Below, one piece after another: positions 8,025 to 14,541 of a stretch of 19,346 nucleotides of DNA. The DNA is from JAWXBG01 sp044375415. GTDB taxonomy: Bacteria; Bacteroidota; Bacteroidia; Flavobacteriales_D; Sanyastnellaceae. The notes below the pieces were generated by a model. The model did no database searches and was not told where the DNA came from. It saw only the letters and a list, made by a program, of their open reading frames with translations. The stretch spans positions 1 through 19,346 of the forward strand of contig JBILMS010000060.1 of assembly GCA_044375415.1 (NCBI GenBank), given 5' to 3'. Position numbers and translations under genes: made by a program. Position 1 is the first letter of the stretch; each line of letters begins with the position of its first letter.

Positions 8025-9053
8025 ATGAAACAAGACAAAAGAACGGCGGTATTACTCGTCAACCTGGGTTCGCCCGACAGCCCTGCTCCTCGCGATGTGC
8101 GCAGGTATCTCACCCAATTTCTCAACGATCCCAGAGTAATCGACATTCCTTGGCTCTTAAGGAAAATTTTGGTCAATGGAATTATAGTGCCTTTTCGCTA
8201 CAAGAAAAGCGCGGCAGCCTATTCTAAGTTGTGGACAGCCGATGGCTCACCTCTGGTGCACTACGGCCGAATCACGGAGCAAAAACTTCAAGAACGTTTT
8301 GACGAAAGGGCTGTAAAGGTCTTCCTAGCCATGCGTTATCAAAATCCGTCCATGGAGTCGGCATTGACAGAAATTATGAAGTGGAGAGCGACCGACATCG
8401 TATTAATCCCGCTTTTCCCCCAATATGCCTCCGCAAGTTCGGGTAGCGTGATCGAACATTTTTTTAAATTGATGTCCAAACGGCAAGCATTTCAGCATAT
8501 TCGGGTCGTATCTCAGTTTTATGACCATCCTCTTTTTGTTCGCGGAGTAATAGAAAAAGCCTCTGCTTTTACTTTTTCGGATTACGACCACATCATCTTC
8601 AGTTATCACGGTTTACCTGAGCGTCAATTGGATGCGTTGTATGATGATAAACGTTGTGCATCTCATGAGTGTGATTTAGAAGTGAATGCCGACAATGCTT
8701 TTTGCTACAAAGCGACCTGTTTCGACACGACTCGCCGAATAGCAGCAGGATTGGGATTGCAGGAAAATCAATACACCGTGGCGTTTCAAAGTCGTTTGGG
8801 TAAAGGATGGATTGAACCCTTTACAGATAATGTCATTAAGGAACTCGCGGCAAAAGGTGCCAAGAAGTTATTGGTATTTTCACCGGCATTCGTTGCAGAT
8901 TGTTTGGAAACAACCATCGAAATATCGGAGGAATACCAAGAACTTTTCGAATCGGTAGGTGGAGAAAAGATCCAGTTGGTTCCCGGATTGAACGAATCTG
9001 AAACGTGGATTAGTTTGCTCGAAGATATTGTGAAGTCGGGTTTGCGTCCGTAG
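8025..9053 (+). CDS. hemH: Ferrochelatase (protoporphyrin/coproporphyrin ferrochelatase)
   Basis: This 342-residue cytoplasmic or membrane-associated enzyme inserts Fe(II) into a porphyrin at the end of heme synthesis. It opens with the family signature AVLLVNLGSPDSP, carries the active-site His195 in SYHGLPER, and has Glu295 in DCLETTIEI, the second conserved metal-channel residue. Length is normal for the family. An insert-like segment at 208-234 holds four cysteines spaced CASHEC and CYKATC (Cys211, 216, 227, 232), which could hold an Fe-S cluster. The start ATG lies 73 bases from the divergent HYC operon. pabB follows after 37 bases and may be co-transcribed, though TATCTTGG at 9070-9077 could be its own weak -7 box. 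Confidence 0.97.
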   Translation: MKQDKRTAVLLVNLGSPDSPAPRDVRRYLTQFLNDPRVIDIPWLLRKILVNGIIVPFRYKKSAAAYSKLWTADGSPLVHYGRITEQKLQERFDERAVKVFLAMRYQNPSMESALTEIMKWRATDIVLIPLFPQYASASSGSVIEHFFKLMSKRQAFQHIRVVSQFYDHPLFVRGVIEKASAFTFSDYDHIIFSYHGLPERQLDALYDDKRCASHECDLEVNADNAFCYKATCFDTTRRIAAGLGLQENQYTVAFQSRLGKGWIEPFTDNVIKELAAKGAKKLLVFSPAFVADCLETTIEISEEYQELFESVGGEKIQLVPGLNESETWISLLEDIVKSGLRP

Positions 9054-9090
9054 GAAGGATTCCCGGAACTATCTTGGCCGCGAACTTCCA

Positions 9091-10320
9091 ATGAAAACGA
9101 ATTCACCATTACCTGATTTATCAGACGTCGAGGAGTCCATTGTTTTTCTCAATAGCAATGGAAGGGGAGATAACTTTTTGGCAATGGGCCAAAAGGCTGA
9201 ACTCATTATTTCTGTTGGAGAAACCAATGTTCTCGAAAAGATAGATGCATTTGTTGAAGGCTCGCCCGATTGGATTTTCGGTTACTTTTCGTATGATCTG
9301 AAAAATGTGTTGGAGAATCTCTCGCATCAATCGCCTGAAATTATGTCGACACCCTTAGTTCACTTGATCAAAGTGAAATCGGTCATGCGATGGAATGAGA
9401 AAACATCTTCCTATTTCGGAGAGAACACATCTGAATTTTGGAGTCATTTCTTTCGAGAAACCTCAGATAAGAAGTCAACTTCGAGCTCAATAAAACTTAA
9501 TCCACGAATAGATAAAGAGCGCTACTTAAAATCGATTGTTTCGCTGCAGGATCATATTCGATATGGAAATATTTATGAAGTTAATTATTGTCAGGAGTTC
9601 GGAGTTTCTTGTCATCTAAACGATTCATACCAAAGGTACCTTAATTTAAACGGTTATACGGAAGCACCTTTTTCAGCGTATCTCAGATTAGGAGACATCG
9701 ATGTAATGTGTGCAAGCCCCGAGCGTTTTTTATCTCGCAGCGGCGATAAATTGATTTCACAACCCATCAAAGGAACGATTAAACGGTCCGCTGACCCGAA
9801 AACGGATGAGGCACTTCGCATTGCACTTCAACGGAGTGAAAAAGATCGCAGTGAAAATGTGATGATCGTGGATTTGGTTAGAAACGATTTATCTCGCTTG
9901 GCCACACGAGGATCAGTTCAAGTTGAGGAGCTTTTCGGCGTACATACGTTTAAAACGGTCCATCATCTGATTAGTACCGTTTCTGCCCGCATCCCTCATA
10001 CCAGTAAATTTTCTGATATTTTAAAGGCTACATTTCCTATGGGGAGTATGACTGGTGCGCCCAAGATAAGTGCGATGAATCTAATCGATAGTCACGAGGC
10101 ATCGGCTCGCGGACTATACTCCGGAAGTATTGGTTACATTGCACCCAATGGCGATTTCGATTTTAATGTGGTAATCCGAAGTTTGATCTATCAAAGAAAA
10201 CAGAAATACTTGTCGTGTTCAGCCGGGGGTGCAATTACAGCTCTTTCTGAGCCGGAACAAGAGTATGAGGAAAGCCTACTTAAAGCAGAAGCTATACAAC
10301 TATCGCTCGCCCTGAATTAA
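9091..10320 (+). CDS. pabB: Aminodeoxychorismate synthase component I
   Basis: This 409-residue member of the chorismate-utilising family makes 4-amino-4-deoxychorismate from chorismate for folate synthesis, using ammonia from a PabA-type partner not in this window. The decisive motif is PIKGTIKR with Lys227: PabB enzymes have this lysine, whereas TrpE anthranilate synthases have PIAGT. Other family motifs are ENVMIVDLVRNDLSRL (255-270), GSMTGAPK (318-325) and GLYSGSIGY (341-349). The N-terminal part (1-130) is poorly conserved, as is common in short Bacteroidota PabB proteins. The stop codon overlaps a candidate promoter for yebC. Confidence 0.93.
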   Translation: MKTNSPLPDLSDVEESIVFLNSNGRGDNFLAMGQKAELIISVGETNVLEKIDAFVEGSPDWIFGYFSYDLKNVLENLSHQSPEIMSTPLVHLIKVKSVMRWNEKTSSYFGENTSEFWSHFFRETSDKKSTSSSIKLNPRIDKERYLKSIVSLQDHIRYGNIYEVNYCQEFGVSCHLNDSYQRYLNLNGYTEAPFSAYLRLGDIDVMCASPERFLSRSGDKLISQPIKGTIKRSADPKTDEALRIALQRSEKDRSENVMIVDLVRNDLSRLATRGSVQVEELFGVHTFKTVHHLISTVSARIPHTSKFSDILKATFPMGSMTGAPKISAMNLIDSHEASARGLYSGSIGYIAPNGDFDFNVVIRSLIYQRKQKYLSCSAGGAITALSEPEQEYEESLLKAEAIQLSLALN

Positions 10321-10325
10321 ATTTG
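10318..10325 (+). promoter_or_regulatory. Candidate -7 box for yebC
   Basis: TAAATTTG matches TAnnTTTG exactly and begins with the pabB stop codon itself. It would give a leader of about 45 nt before the yebC ATG at 10377. I see no TTG at the -33 distance. Confidence 0.45.
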
Positions 10326-10376
10326 CGTTTTTAGCAACCGACTACATACCGAAACCCCAATTACACCAGTTTACTT

Positions 10377-11087
10377 ATGGGAAGGATATTTGAGAAAAGA
10401 AAACACAAGATGTTTGCCCGCTACGACAAGATGGCGAAGGCTTTTACGCGTATAGGAAAGGAGATCGCCATGGCTGTAAAAGCCGGCGGACCGGAACCTT
10501 CTTACAATCCCCGCTTACGTCAGGCGATTACCAATGCCAAGGGTGTAAATATGCCGAAGGATCGCGTAGATGCCGCCATCAAACGTGCGGTTAGCAAGGA
10601 CTCTAGCAGTTTTGAAGAAGTAGTTTACGAAGGTTACGGACCTTACGGTGTTGCCATTTTGGTTGAGACTGCTACAGACAATCCAACGCGAACCGTTGCG
10701 AATATTCGGTTGTATTTCAATCGTGCAAATGGCACTTTGGGAAACAGTGGTTCGCTCAGCTTTATTTTCACAAGAAAGGGCGTCTTTAAGATCCCGAAAG
10801 AGAGTGTTGCCAATGTGGAAGAATTGGAATTGGAACTTATCGATTCTGGTTTGGATTCAATTGAAGTTGATGATACACAGGTTGTTCTTTACTCTGCGTT
10901 TTCAGACTTTGGGAGCATGCAGAAAGCTTTGGAAGAGAAGGGTATTGCTGTGACCTCGGCCGGCTTGGAGCGTATCCCCAACTCTTTTGCAGAAATATCG
11001 GAAGAACAAATTGATGAAATACTTGAACTCGTTGAAAAAATCGAGGAAGATGAAGATGTGCAAGCTGTATATCACAATCTGAAATAA
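10377..11087 (+). CDS. yebC: YebC/PmpR/TACO1-family protein
   Basis: This 236-residue protein matches the family from end to end: GRIFEKRKHKMFARYDKMAK at the N-terminus, AVKAGGPEPSYNPRLRQAI, NMPKDRVDAAIKRA, YEGYGPYGVAILVETATDN and NRTVANIR-like sequence, and ELIDSGLDSIE in the acidic middle domain. The family was long annotated as a transcription regulator; more recent work on bacterial and mitochondrial members supports a role in translation, relieving ribosome stalling. The Bacteroidota form begins MGR rather than MAGHSKW, as here. The gene lies 56 bases after pabB and 30 bases before a lipoprotein gene, without a visible terminator in between. Confidence 0.95.
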   Translation: MGRIFEKRKHKMFARYDKMAKAFTRIGKEIAMAVKAGGPEPSYNPRLRQAITNAKGVNMPKDRVDAAIKRAVSKDSSSFEEVVYEGYGPYGVAILVETATDNPTRTVANIRLYFNRANGTLGNSGSLSFIFTRKGVFKIPKESVANVEELELELIDSGLDSIEVDDTQVVLYSAFSDFGSMQKALEEKGIAVTSAGLERIPNSFAEISEEQIDEILELVEKIEEDEDVQAVYHNLK

Positions 11088-11117
11088 CGACCCCTCCGAA
11101 AAAGGAACAAGAATAAC

Positions 11118-11531
11118 ATGAAAAAAATCCAGTGGTTTACAGTTTTGATTGTGATTGGTTTGAACGGATGTACCAAAGATCCGGGAGAAGGGGGAAATTC
11201 ATCGATCAAAGGTGTTTTAGAAAAGGAAATACGAATAGTGCTTTCCAATCCTGCAACCTATCAATATACAGTGCCTGCTGCAGATGAAGATATGTACATT
11301 GTGTATGGCGACCACGTCTCTCCCGACGACCGCATTGCGACCAATTATGAAGGGGAGTATGAGTTCCTAAATTTAAGAAAGGGCAAATACACTATCTACG
11401 TATACAGCGGAGACACTACCGGTCTTTCCGGGGTAGATCCCGACAGAATGGTAATCAAACGCGAGATAGAAATAACGGAAAAAAACCAAGAGATCACGGT
11501 TCCTCTGCTTACTATTTATGACATTCCTTAA
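11118..11531 (+). CDS. Small lipoprotein, likely beta-sandwich
   Basis: This 137-residue protein has a lipoprotein signal peptide ending in LNGC, with Cys18 as the lipidated residue. The mature part resembles a carboxypeptidase-regulatory-like or transthyretin-like beta-sandwich: SSIKGVLEKEI, then NYEGEYEFLNLRKGKYTIYVYSGD, the typical turn in such domains. I do not recognise a named family. It overlaps the next gene by 14 bases in a different frame, so the two are translationally coupled and probably act together in the envelope. Possible readthrough from yebC cannot be excluded. Confidence 0.8.
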   Translation: MKKIQWFTVLIVIGLNGCTKDPGEGGNSSIKGVLEKEIRIVLSNPATYQYTVPAADEDMYIVYGDHVSPDDRIATNYEGEYEFLNLRKGKYTIYVYSGDTTGLSGVDPDRMVIKREIEITEKNQEITVPLLTIYDIP

Positions 11532-12216
11532 ATCAATTGCCCTGTTTATTCTTTTTTGTGTCTTCCAATCTGCTTGGAGCCAAAACATGAATGATGCGGG
11601 ACTTTGGACCGGCTTGAGCATTGGGCTCGATTTGGGCAAAGGGCTGAATGGGGAAATTGCGCCTCAAATTCGCTTCGACGAGAATATGAGTAGCGTTTCC
11701 GGAGTTTTTTCGGATTTTGGGATTGAAAAGAAGATTCACGATAATTTGGATTTAAGCATCGAATACCGCGGTGGTTTAAGGAGAAATGATGATTTTTACG
11801 AGAGCCGCCATCGTTTTTCATCCGGTCTTACTGCTAAAACAGATATTAAAGACTTTCGATTGGCCTATACCATCCGATACCAATTGTCGCCGCGATTAAA
11901 TGGTGGAGAAGGTGACGTAGATCTAAAAAACGTACTCCGTCAGAAAGTGGGGGTAAAGTATTCAGGCATCAAGAAATATGCACTATCAACCTCTTTCGAA
12001 GTTTTTATGGACGGGGAAGAAACCGGTTTCTCCAATTGGCGCTGGCAGGGATCGGTAGAGAGAAAGTTTTCAAAGCGTAAATTTTTGTCGCTAGGTTACC
12101 TTATCCAGAAGAATCTTTATGACCTCGACATGGATTTTGTTGTAGTAGTTAGTTACAAATACGAGTTAAAATCCTTCCAAAAGTCGAAGGATGAGGAGCC
12201 CATACCCCAACCTTAA
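11518..12216 (+). CDS. DUF2490 family outer-membrane beta-barrel-like protein
   Basis: This 232-residue protein has a signal peptide (1-21, ending SAWSQ). The mature protein has alternating beta-strand pattern with GLWTGLSIGLDLGKGLNGEI, LSIEYRGGLRRNDDFYESRHRF and a C-terminal strand near DFVVVVSYKYEL. This pattern is what I know as DUF2490, a Bacteroidota and proteobacterial family predicted to form a small outer-membrane barrel. The function is unknown. The ATG lies inside the end of the lipoprotein gene (overlap of 14 bases), implying coupled translation. No clear terminator follows; a weak GAAAACC/GGTTTC fold lies at about 12228-12243. Confidence 0.78.
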   Translation: MTFLKSIALFILFCVFQSAWSQNMNDAGLWTGLSIGLDLGKGLNGEIAPQIRFDENMSSVSGVFSDFGIEKKIHDNLDLSIEYRGGLRRNDDFYESRHRFSSGLTAKTDIKDFRLAYTIRYQLSPRLNGGEGDVDLKNVLRQKVGVKYSGIKKYALSTSFEVFMDGEETGFSNWRWQGSVERKFSKRKFLSLGYLIQKNLYDLDMDFVVVVSYKYELKSFQKSKDEEPIPQP

Positions 12217-12272
12217 AAGAAAGAGCTGAAAACCGTTGGTTTCTTGTTCATTATCTTTCTGATTCACCGTCG

Positions 12273-12280
12273 TAATTTCG
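12273..12280 (+). promoter_or_regulatory. Weak candidate -7 box for purH
   Basis: TAATTTCG matches TAnnTTTG with one mismatch and lies 25 bases before the TTG start of purH. No TTG at suitable spacing upstream was found. Confidence 0.3.
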
Positions 12281-12305
12281 CGCCTTCATTTTTAATCCTG
12301 TTACT

Positions 12306-13826
12306 TTGGAAAAGAAGATACAATCGGCCCTCATTTCGGTATATGAGAAGAAGGGTTTGGACGTCATCGTAAAAAAGCTGCATGAACTAGGCGTGGTGAT
12401 GTATAGCACGGGCGGAACACAGTCTTTTATTGAGAGCCTGGGTTTGCCGGTTGTAGCGGTAGAATCAGTGACAGGGTATCCGAGTATTTTTGGAGGTAGG
12501 GTAAAGACTTTACATCCCAAAATATTTGGAGGAATTCTGTATCGCAGAGATGAAAAGTCGGATTTAGAAGAAGCCGCAAACTTTGAAATACCTCCGATAG
12601 ATTTAGTTCTAGTGGACCTCTATCCGTTTGAAGATACTCTTGCTTCCGGGGCGTCGCACGAAGACATTATCGAAAAAATAGATATTGGTGGAATTTCGTT
12701 GATTCGCGGTGCTGCAAAAAATTACCGCGATGTCTTGGTTATTTCATCAATGGCCCAATATGGTTTTTTACAAGCTATTCTGGAAAACGGAGGTAGTACT
12801 TCCATGGAGCAAAGACGTCGTGCTGCGGCATGTGCCTTTGATGTGTCCTCGCATTACGATTCGATGATCTATGGTTATGTAGCAGGAGAGGAAAAGACAT
12901 CATTAAAAGTAAGTGTTCAGGAATCGCAAAGTCTTCGTTATGGCGAAAACCCTCACCAGAAGGGGGTATTCTTCGGGGATATCGAGAAGATTTTTACCAA
13001 ATTAAATGGAAAGGAACTTTCATACAACAACCTTCTCGATATAGATGCAGCGGTAAATCTAATTAGTGAATTCGATGATACATCAACGACATTTGCAATA
13101 TTGAAACATAATAATGCATGTGGAATTGCATCTCGCTCTTCGGTAAAAGAAGCTTATGAAGCGGCATTGGCCTGCGATCCCACTTCGGCTTTTGGAGGAA
13201 TTTTAATTTGTAATAAGGGAATTGATTTGTCGGCTGCCGAAAAAATAAATGATTTATTTTGTGAAGTGGTGATCGCTCCTTCATTCGATGAGGAGGCACT
13301 TGGACTGCTTCGATCTAAAGCGAATCGTATTTTATTGCAGATCAAACCAACGGTTTTGCCGTCGCAACAAATACGCACATTACTCAACGGAGTCCTGTTG
13401 CAAGACCGTGATTCGGCCGTTGAAACAAAAGCTGATCTTCGTTTAAGTACAACTCACGCGGCTTCAGAATCTCAAATCACAGATCTCTTATTTGCCAATA
13501 AACTTGCTAAACACACGAAGAGTAATACCATTGTATTGGTTAAAAATGGTCAACTCTGTGCAAGCGGAACAGGTCAGACGTCGCGTGTAGAGGCATTGCG
13601 TCAGGCTATCGATAAAGCAAAGGCTTTTGGGTTTAGTTTAGATGGAGCTGTTATGGCAAGCGATGCCTTTTTCCCATTCCCGGACTGTGTTGAGATAGCA
13701 CACAATGCGGGAATCAACGCCGTTGTTCAACCGGGTGGATCTATCAAAGACCAATTATCGATCGACTATTGCAATGCACATGGCATACCGATGTATTTGA
13801 CGGGAGTGAGACATTTTAGACATTGA
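12306..13826 (+). CDS. purH: Bifunctional AICAR formyltransferase / IMP cyclohydrolase
   Basis: This 506-residue enzyme performs the last two steps of IMP synthesis in the cytoplasm. The N-terminal IMP cyclohydrolase (MGS-like) domain shows ALISVYEKKGL, YSTGGTQSFIESLG and GGRVKTLHPKIFGGIL. The C-terminal formyltransferase domain shows RYGENPHQ (211-218) and KHNNACGIA, with the catalytic pair Lys267 and His268. The end, TGVRHFRH, is complete. The start is TTG at 12306: no ATG, GTG or other likely start lies in frame just upstream, and the protein aligns with known Bacteroidota PurH from its first residues. It appears to be transcribed alone and converges on hemD across a repeat-filled region. 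Confidence 0.97.
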   Translation: MEKKIQSALISVYEKKGLDVIVKKLHELGVVMYSTGGTQSFIESLGLPVVAVESVTGYPSIFGGRVKTLHPKIFGGILYRRDEKSDLEEAANFEIPPIDLVLVDLYPFEDTLASGASHEDIIEKIDIGGISLIRGAAKNYRDVLVISSMAQYGFLQAILENGGSTSMEQRRRAAACAFDVSSHYDSMIYGYVAGEEKTSLKVSVQESQSLRYGENPHQKGVFFGDIEKIFTKLNGKELSYNNLLDIDAAVNLISEFDDTSTTFAILKHNNACGIASRSSVKEAYEAALACDPTSAFGGILICNKGIDLSAAEKINDLFCEVVIAPSFDEEALGLLRSKANRILLQIKPTVLPSQQIRTLLNGVLLQDRDSAVETKADLRLSTTHAASESQITDLLFANKLAKHTKSNTIVLVKNGQLCASGTGQTSRVEALRQAIDKAKAFGFSLDGAVMASDAFFPFPDCVEIAHNAGINAVVQPGGSIKDQLSIDYCNAHGIPMYLTGVRHFRH

Positions 13827-13846
13827 TCGGTGATGTACGAGGATGG

Positions 13847-13895
13847 GTTATGAGTTATGAATTATGAGTTATAAATGTTGAATTATAAATTGGAC
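13847..13895. repeat. Degenerate 7-base tandem repeat, tract A
   Basis: Seven consecutive units read GTTATGA, GTTATGA, ATTATGA, GTTATAA, ATGTTGA, ATTATAA, ATTGGAC. The period of seven is kept while bases within units drift, with the last unit the most diverged. It begins 20 bases after the purH stop codon. Confidence 0.8.
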
Positions 13896-13965
13896 GTTTA
13901 TCTGAGACGAGTATTCATCCCCCTGAGTTCCACGTACAATTCAAATGTAAGTGCTGACAAAACCG

Positions 13966-14130
13966 TCGGAAAGCCTCACCCCTAGCCCCTCTCCAGAGGA
14001 GAGGGGGACGTTCACGTTCAAGGAAAGGAGTAGTTTTCAAAAAATATTTTTCTTTAATAAACGTGAACTTTTCAGTTCGCAGAATCGGTCCCCTCTCCTC
14101 TGGAGAGGGCGGAGGGTGAGGCTTTCGGAG
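13966..14130. repeat. Nested fold-back (inverted repeat) element of about 165 bases
   Basis: The arms (13966-14009 and 14088-14130) are near-perfect inverted copies of about 43 bases. Both contain GAAAGCCTCACCC and TCTCCAGAGGAGAGGGG when read in the same sense, with a short mismatched stretch between. Each arm is itself a hairpin: CCCCTCTCC and GGAGAGGGG around three bases. Inside lies a further inverted repeat and an AT-rich centre (AAAAATATTTTT, 14040-14051). There is no coding sequence inside and no target-site duplication I can see. The arm sequence resembles a widely dispersed bacterial intergenic repeat from memory. Confidence 0.8.
14010..14068. repeat. Inner inverted repeat of the fold-back
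   Basis: GTTCACGTT (14010-14018) and AACGTGAAC (14060-14068) are perfect 9-bp inverted copies lying inside the outer arms, so the whole element folds in nested fashion. Confidence 0.65.
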
Positions 14131-14190
14131 AAGAATGGTCTCCAAAAACGAAAAATATAGATAGTTCATTTTCAATGTAAATCCATGACT

Positions 14191-14240
14191 TGTCATTGGC
14201 AGGGATTCGTACCGAGAAACGAGGGATGAATCATCGAAGG
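14191..14240. repeat. Decayed dispersed-repeat-like segment
   Basis: TGTCATT at 14191, ACCGAG at 14211, AACGAGGGAT at 14218 and GAATC just after resemble, in order, a GTCATTTCGACC / GAGGAACGAGG / GAAATC type of intergenic repeat I recall from Bacteroidota genomes. Only one copy is in this window, so this is an impression. Confidence 0.3.
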
Positions 14241-14250
14241 GTGTGCACTC

Positions 14251-14266
14251 CGTTCGCCTGCGAACG
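14251..14266. repeat. Perfect short palindrome
   Basis: CGTTCGC and GCGAACG form a perfect 7-bp inverted repeat around CT. With a 2-base gap it would be a tight cruciform or a protein-binding dyad; no T-run follows closely enough for a good terminator (seven A begin 8 bases later). Confidence 0.55.
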
Positions 14267-14292
14267 TCCCCTTAAAAAAATTCTCTTTTTTC

Positions 14293-14330
14293 CTTTGCGC
14301 AATTCTTTGTTGCCCCTTTGTGGTAAAAAA
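14293..14330. repeat. CTTTG-spaced imperfect tract (11-12 base period)
   Basis: CTTTG occurs at 14293, 14305 and 14316, giving units CTTTGCGCAATT, CTTTGTTGCCC and CTTTGTGGTAAAAAA. It resembles a CTTTGCG-type repeat ending in GTGGTAAAA that I recall from many bacterial intergenic regions. Only one tract is present here. Confidence 0.45.
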
Positions 14331-14384
14331 GTCCTGCACGTCAATCGAAGACCAATTGGAAAGGGCAAGAGAAAGGGAAGGAAT

Positions 14385-14400
14385 ACGTTTTAGAAAACGT
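14385..14400. repeat. Perfect short palindrome
   Basis: ACGTTTT and AAAACGT form a perfect 7-bp inverted repeat around AG. It lies 19 bases before tract B. Confidence 0.5.
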
Positions 14401-14418
14401 TCTCGTCCTCAAATCTGT

Positions 14419-14453
14419 GAACTATGAACACCGAACTATGAACACCGAACAGG
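14419..14453. repeat. 7-base tandem repeat, tract B
   Basis: Five units in register read GAACTAT, GAACACC, GAACTAT, GAACACC, GAACAGG. The alternation makes it also a 14-base repeat. The TATGAAC core is shared with tract A and the short copy at 17751. Confidence 0.8.
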
Positions 14454-14518
14454 TTCAGGTCAGTTCGAGAAACGGTTTGAGTTTGAGAATGTGCACGTTT
14501 CCATATTACGTTCACCCG

Positions 14519-14539
14519 GACTGCCGACTGCCGACCGCC
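14519..14539. repeat. 7-base tandem repeat, tract C
   Basis: Three units read GACTGCC, GACTGCC, GACCGCC. The tract ends two bases short of the hemD stop codon (TAG, 14544-14542 on the minus strand). The GAC-initial unit resembles the GAACNNN units of tract B. Confidence 0.65.
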
Positions 14540-14541
14540 TA

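Larger units (their letters stand above)
13827..14541. other. Gene-free, repeat-rich island between convergent purH and hemD
   Basis: These 715 bases contain no plausible gene: the open frames seen there are short, not conserved in appearance and run through the repeats. They hold three 7-base-period tracts (13847, 14419, 14519), a nested fold-back (13966-14130), a decayed dispersed-repeat-like segment (14191-14240), palindromes at 14251 and 14385, and a CTTTG-spaced tract (14293-14330). No transposase or clear terminator was seen. Confidence 0.75.

Noticed and set aside
7952..8176. N-terminal extension of the HYC_CC_PP gene (open to 8176, 204 residues in total)
   Set aside because: It overlaps the first 50 codons of hemH on the other strand, has no signal-like or conserved sequence, and the ATG at 7951 gives a proper hydrophobic N-terminus.
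12228..12243. Terminator after the DUF2490 gene (GAAAACC / GGTTTC)
   Set aside because: Short bulged stem without a proper T-run; mentioned only in the gene entry.
13966..14130. Insertion sequence
   Set aside because: No transposase coding sequence, only about 80 bases between the arms, and no target duplication seen; kept as a fold-back repeat instead.
13847..14539. CRISPR array
   Set aside because: Units are 7 bases with no unique spacers, and no cas genes are nearby.
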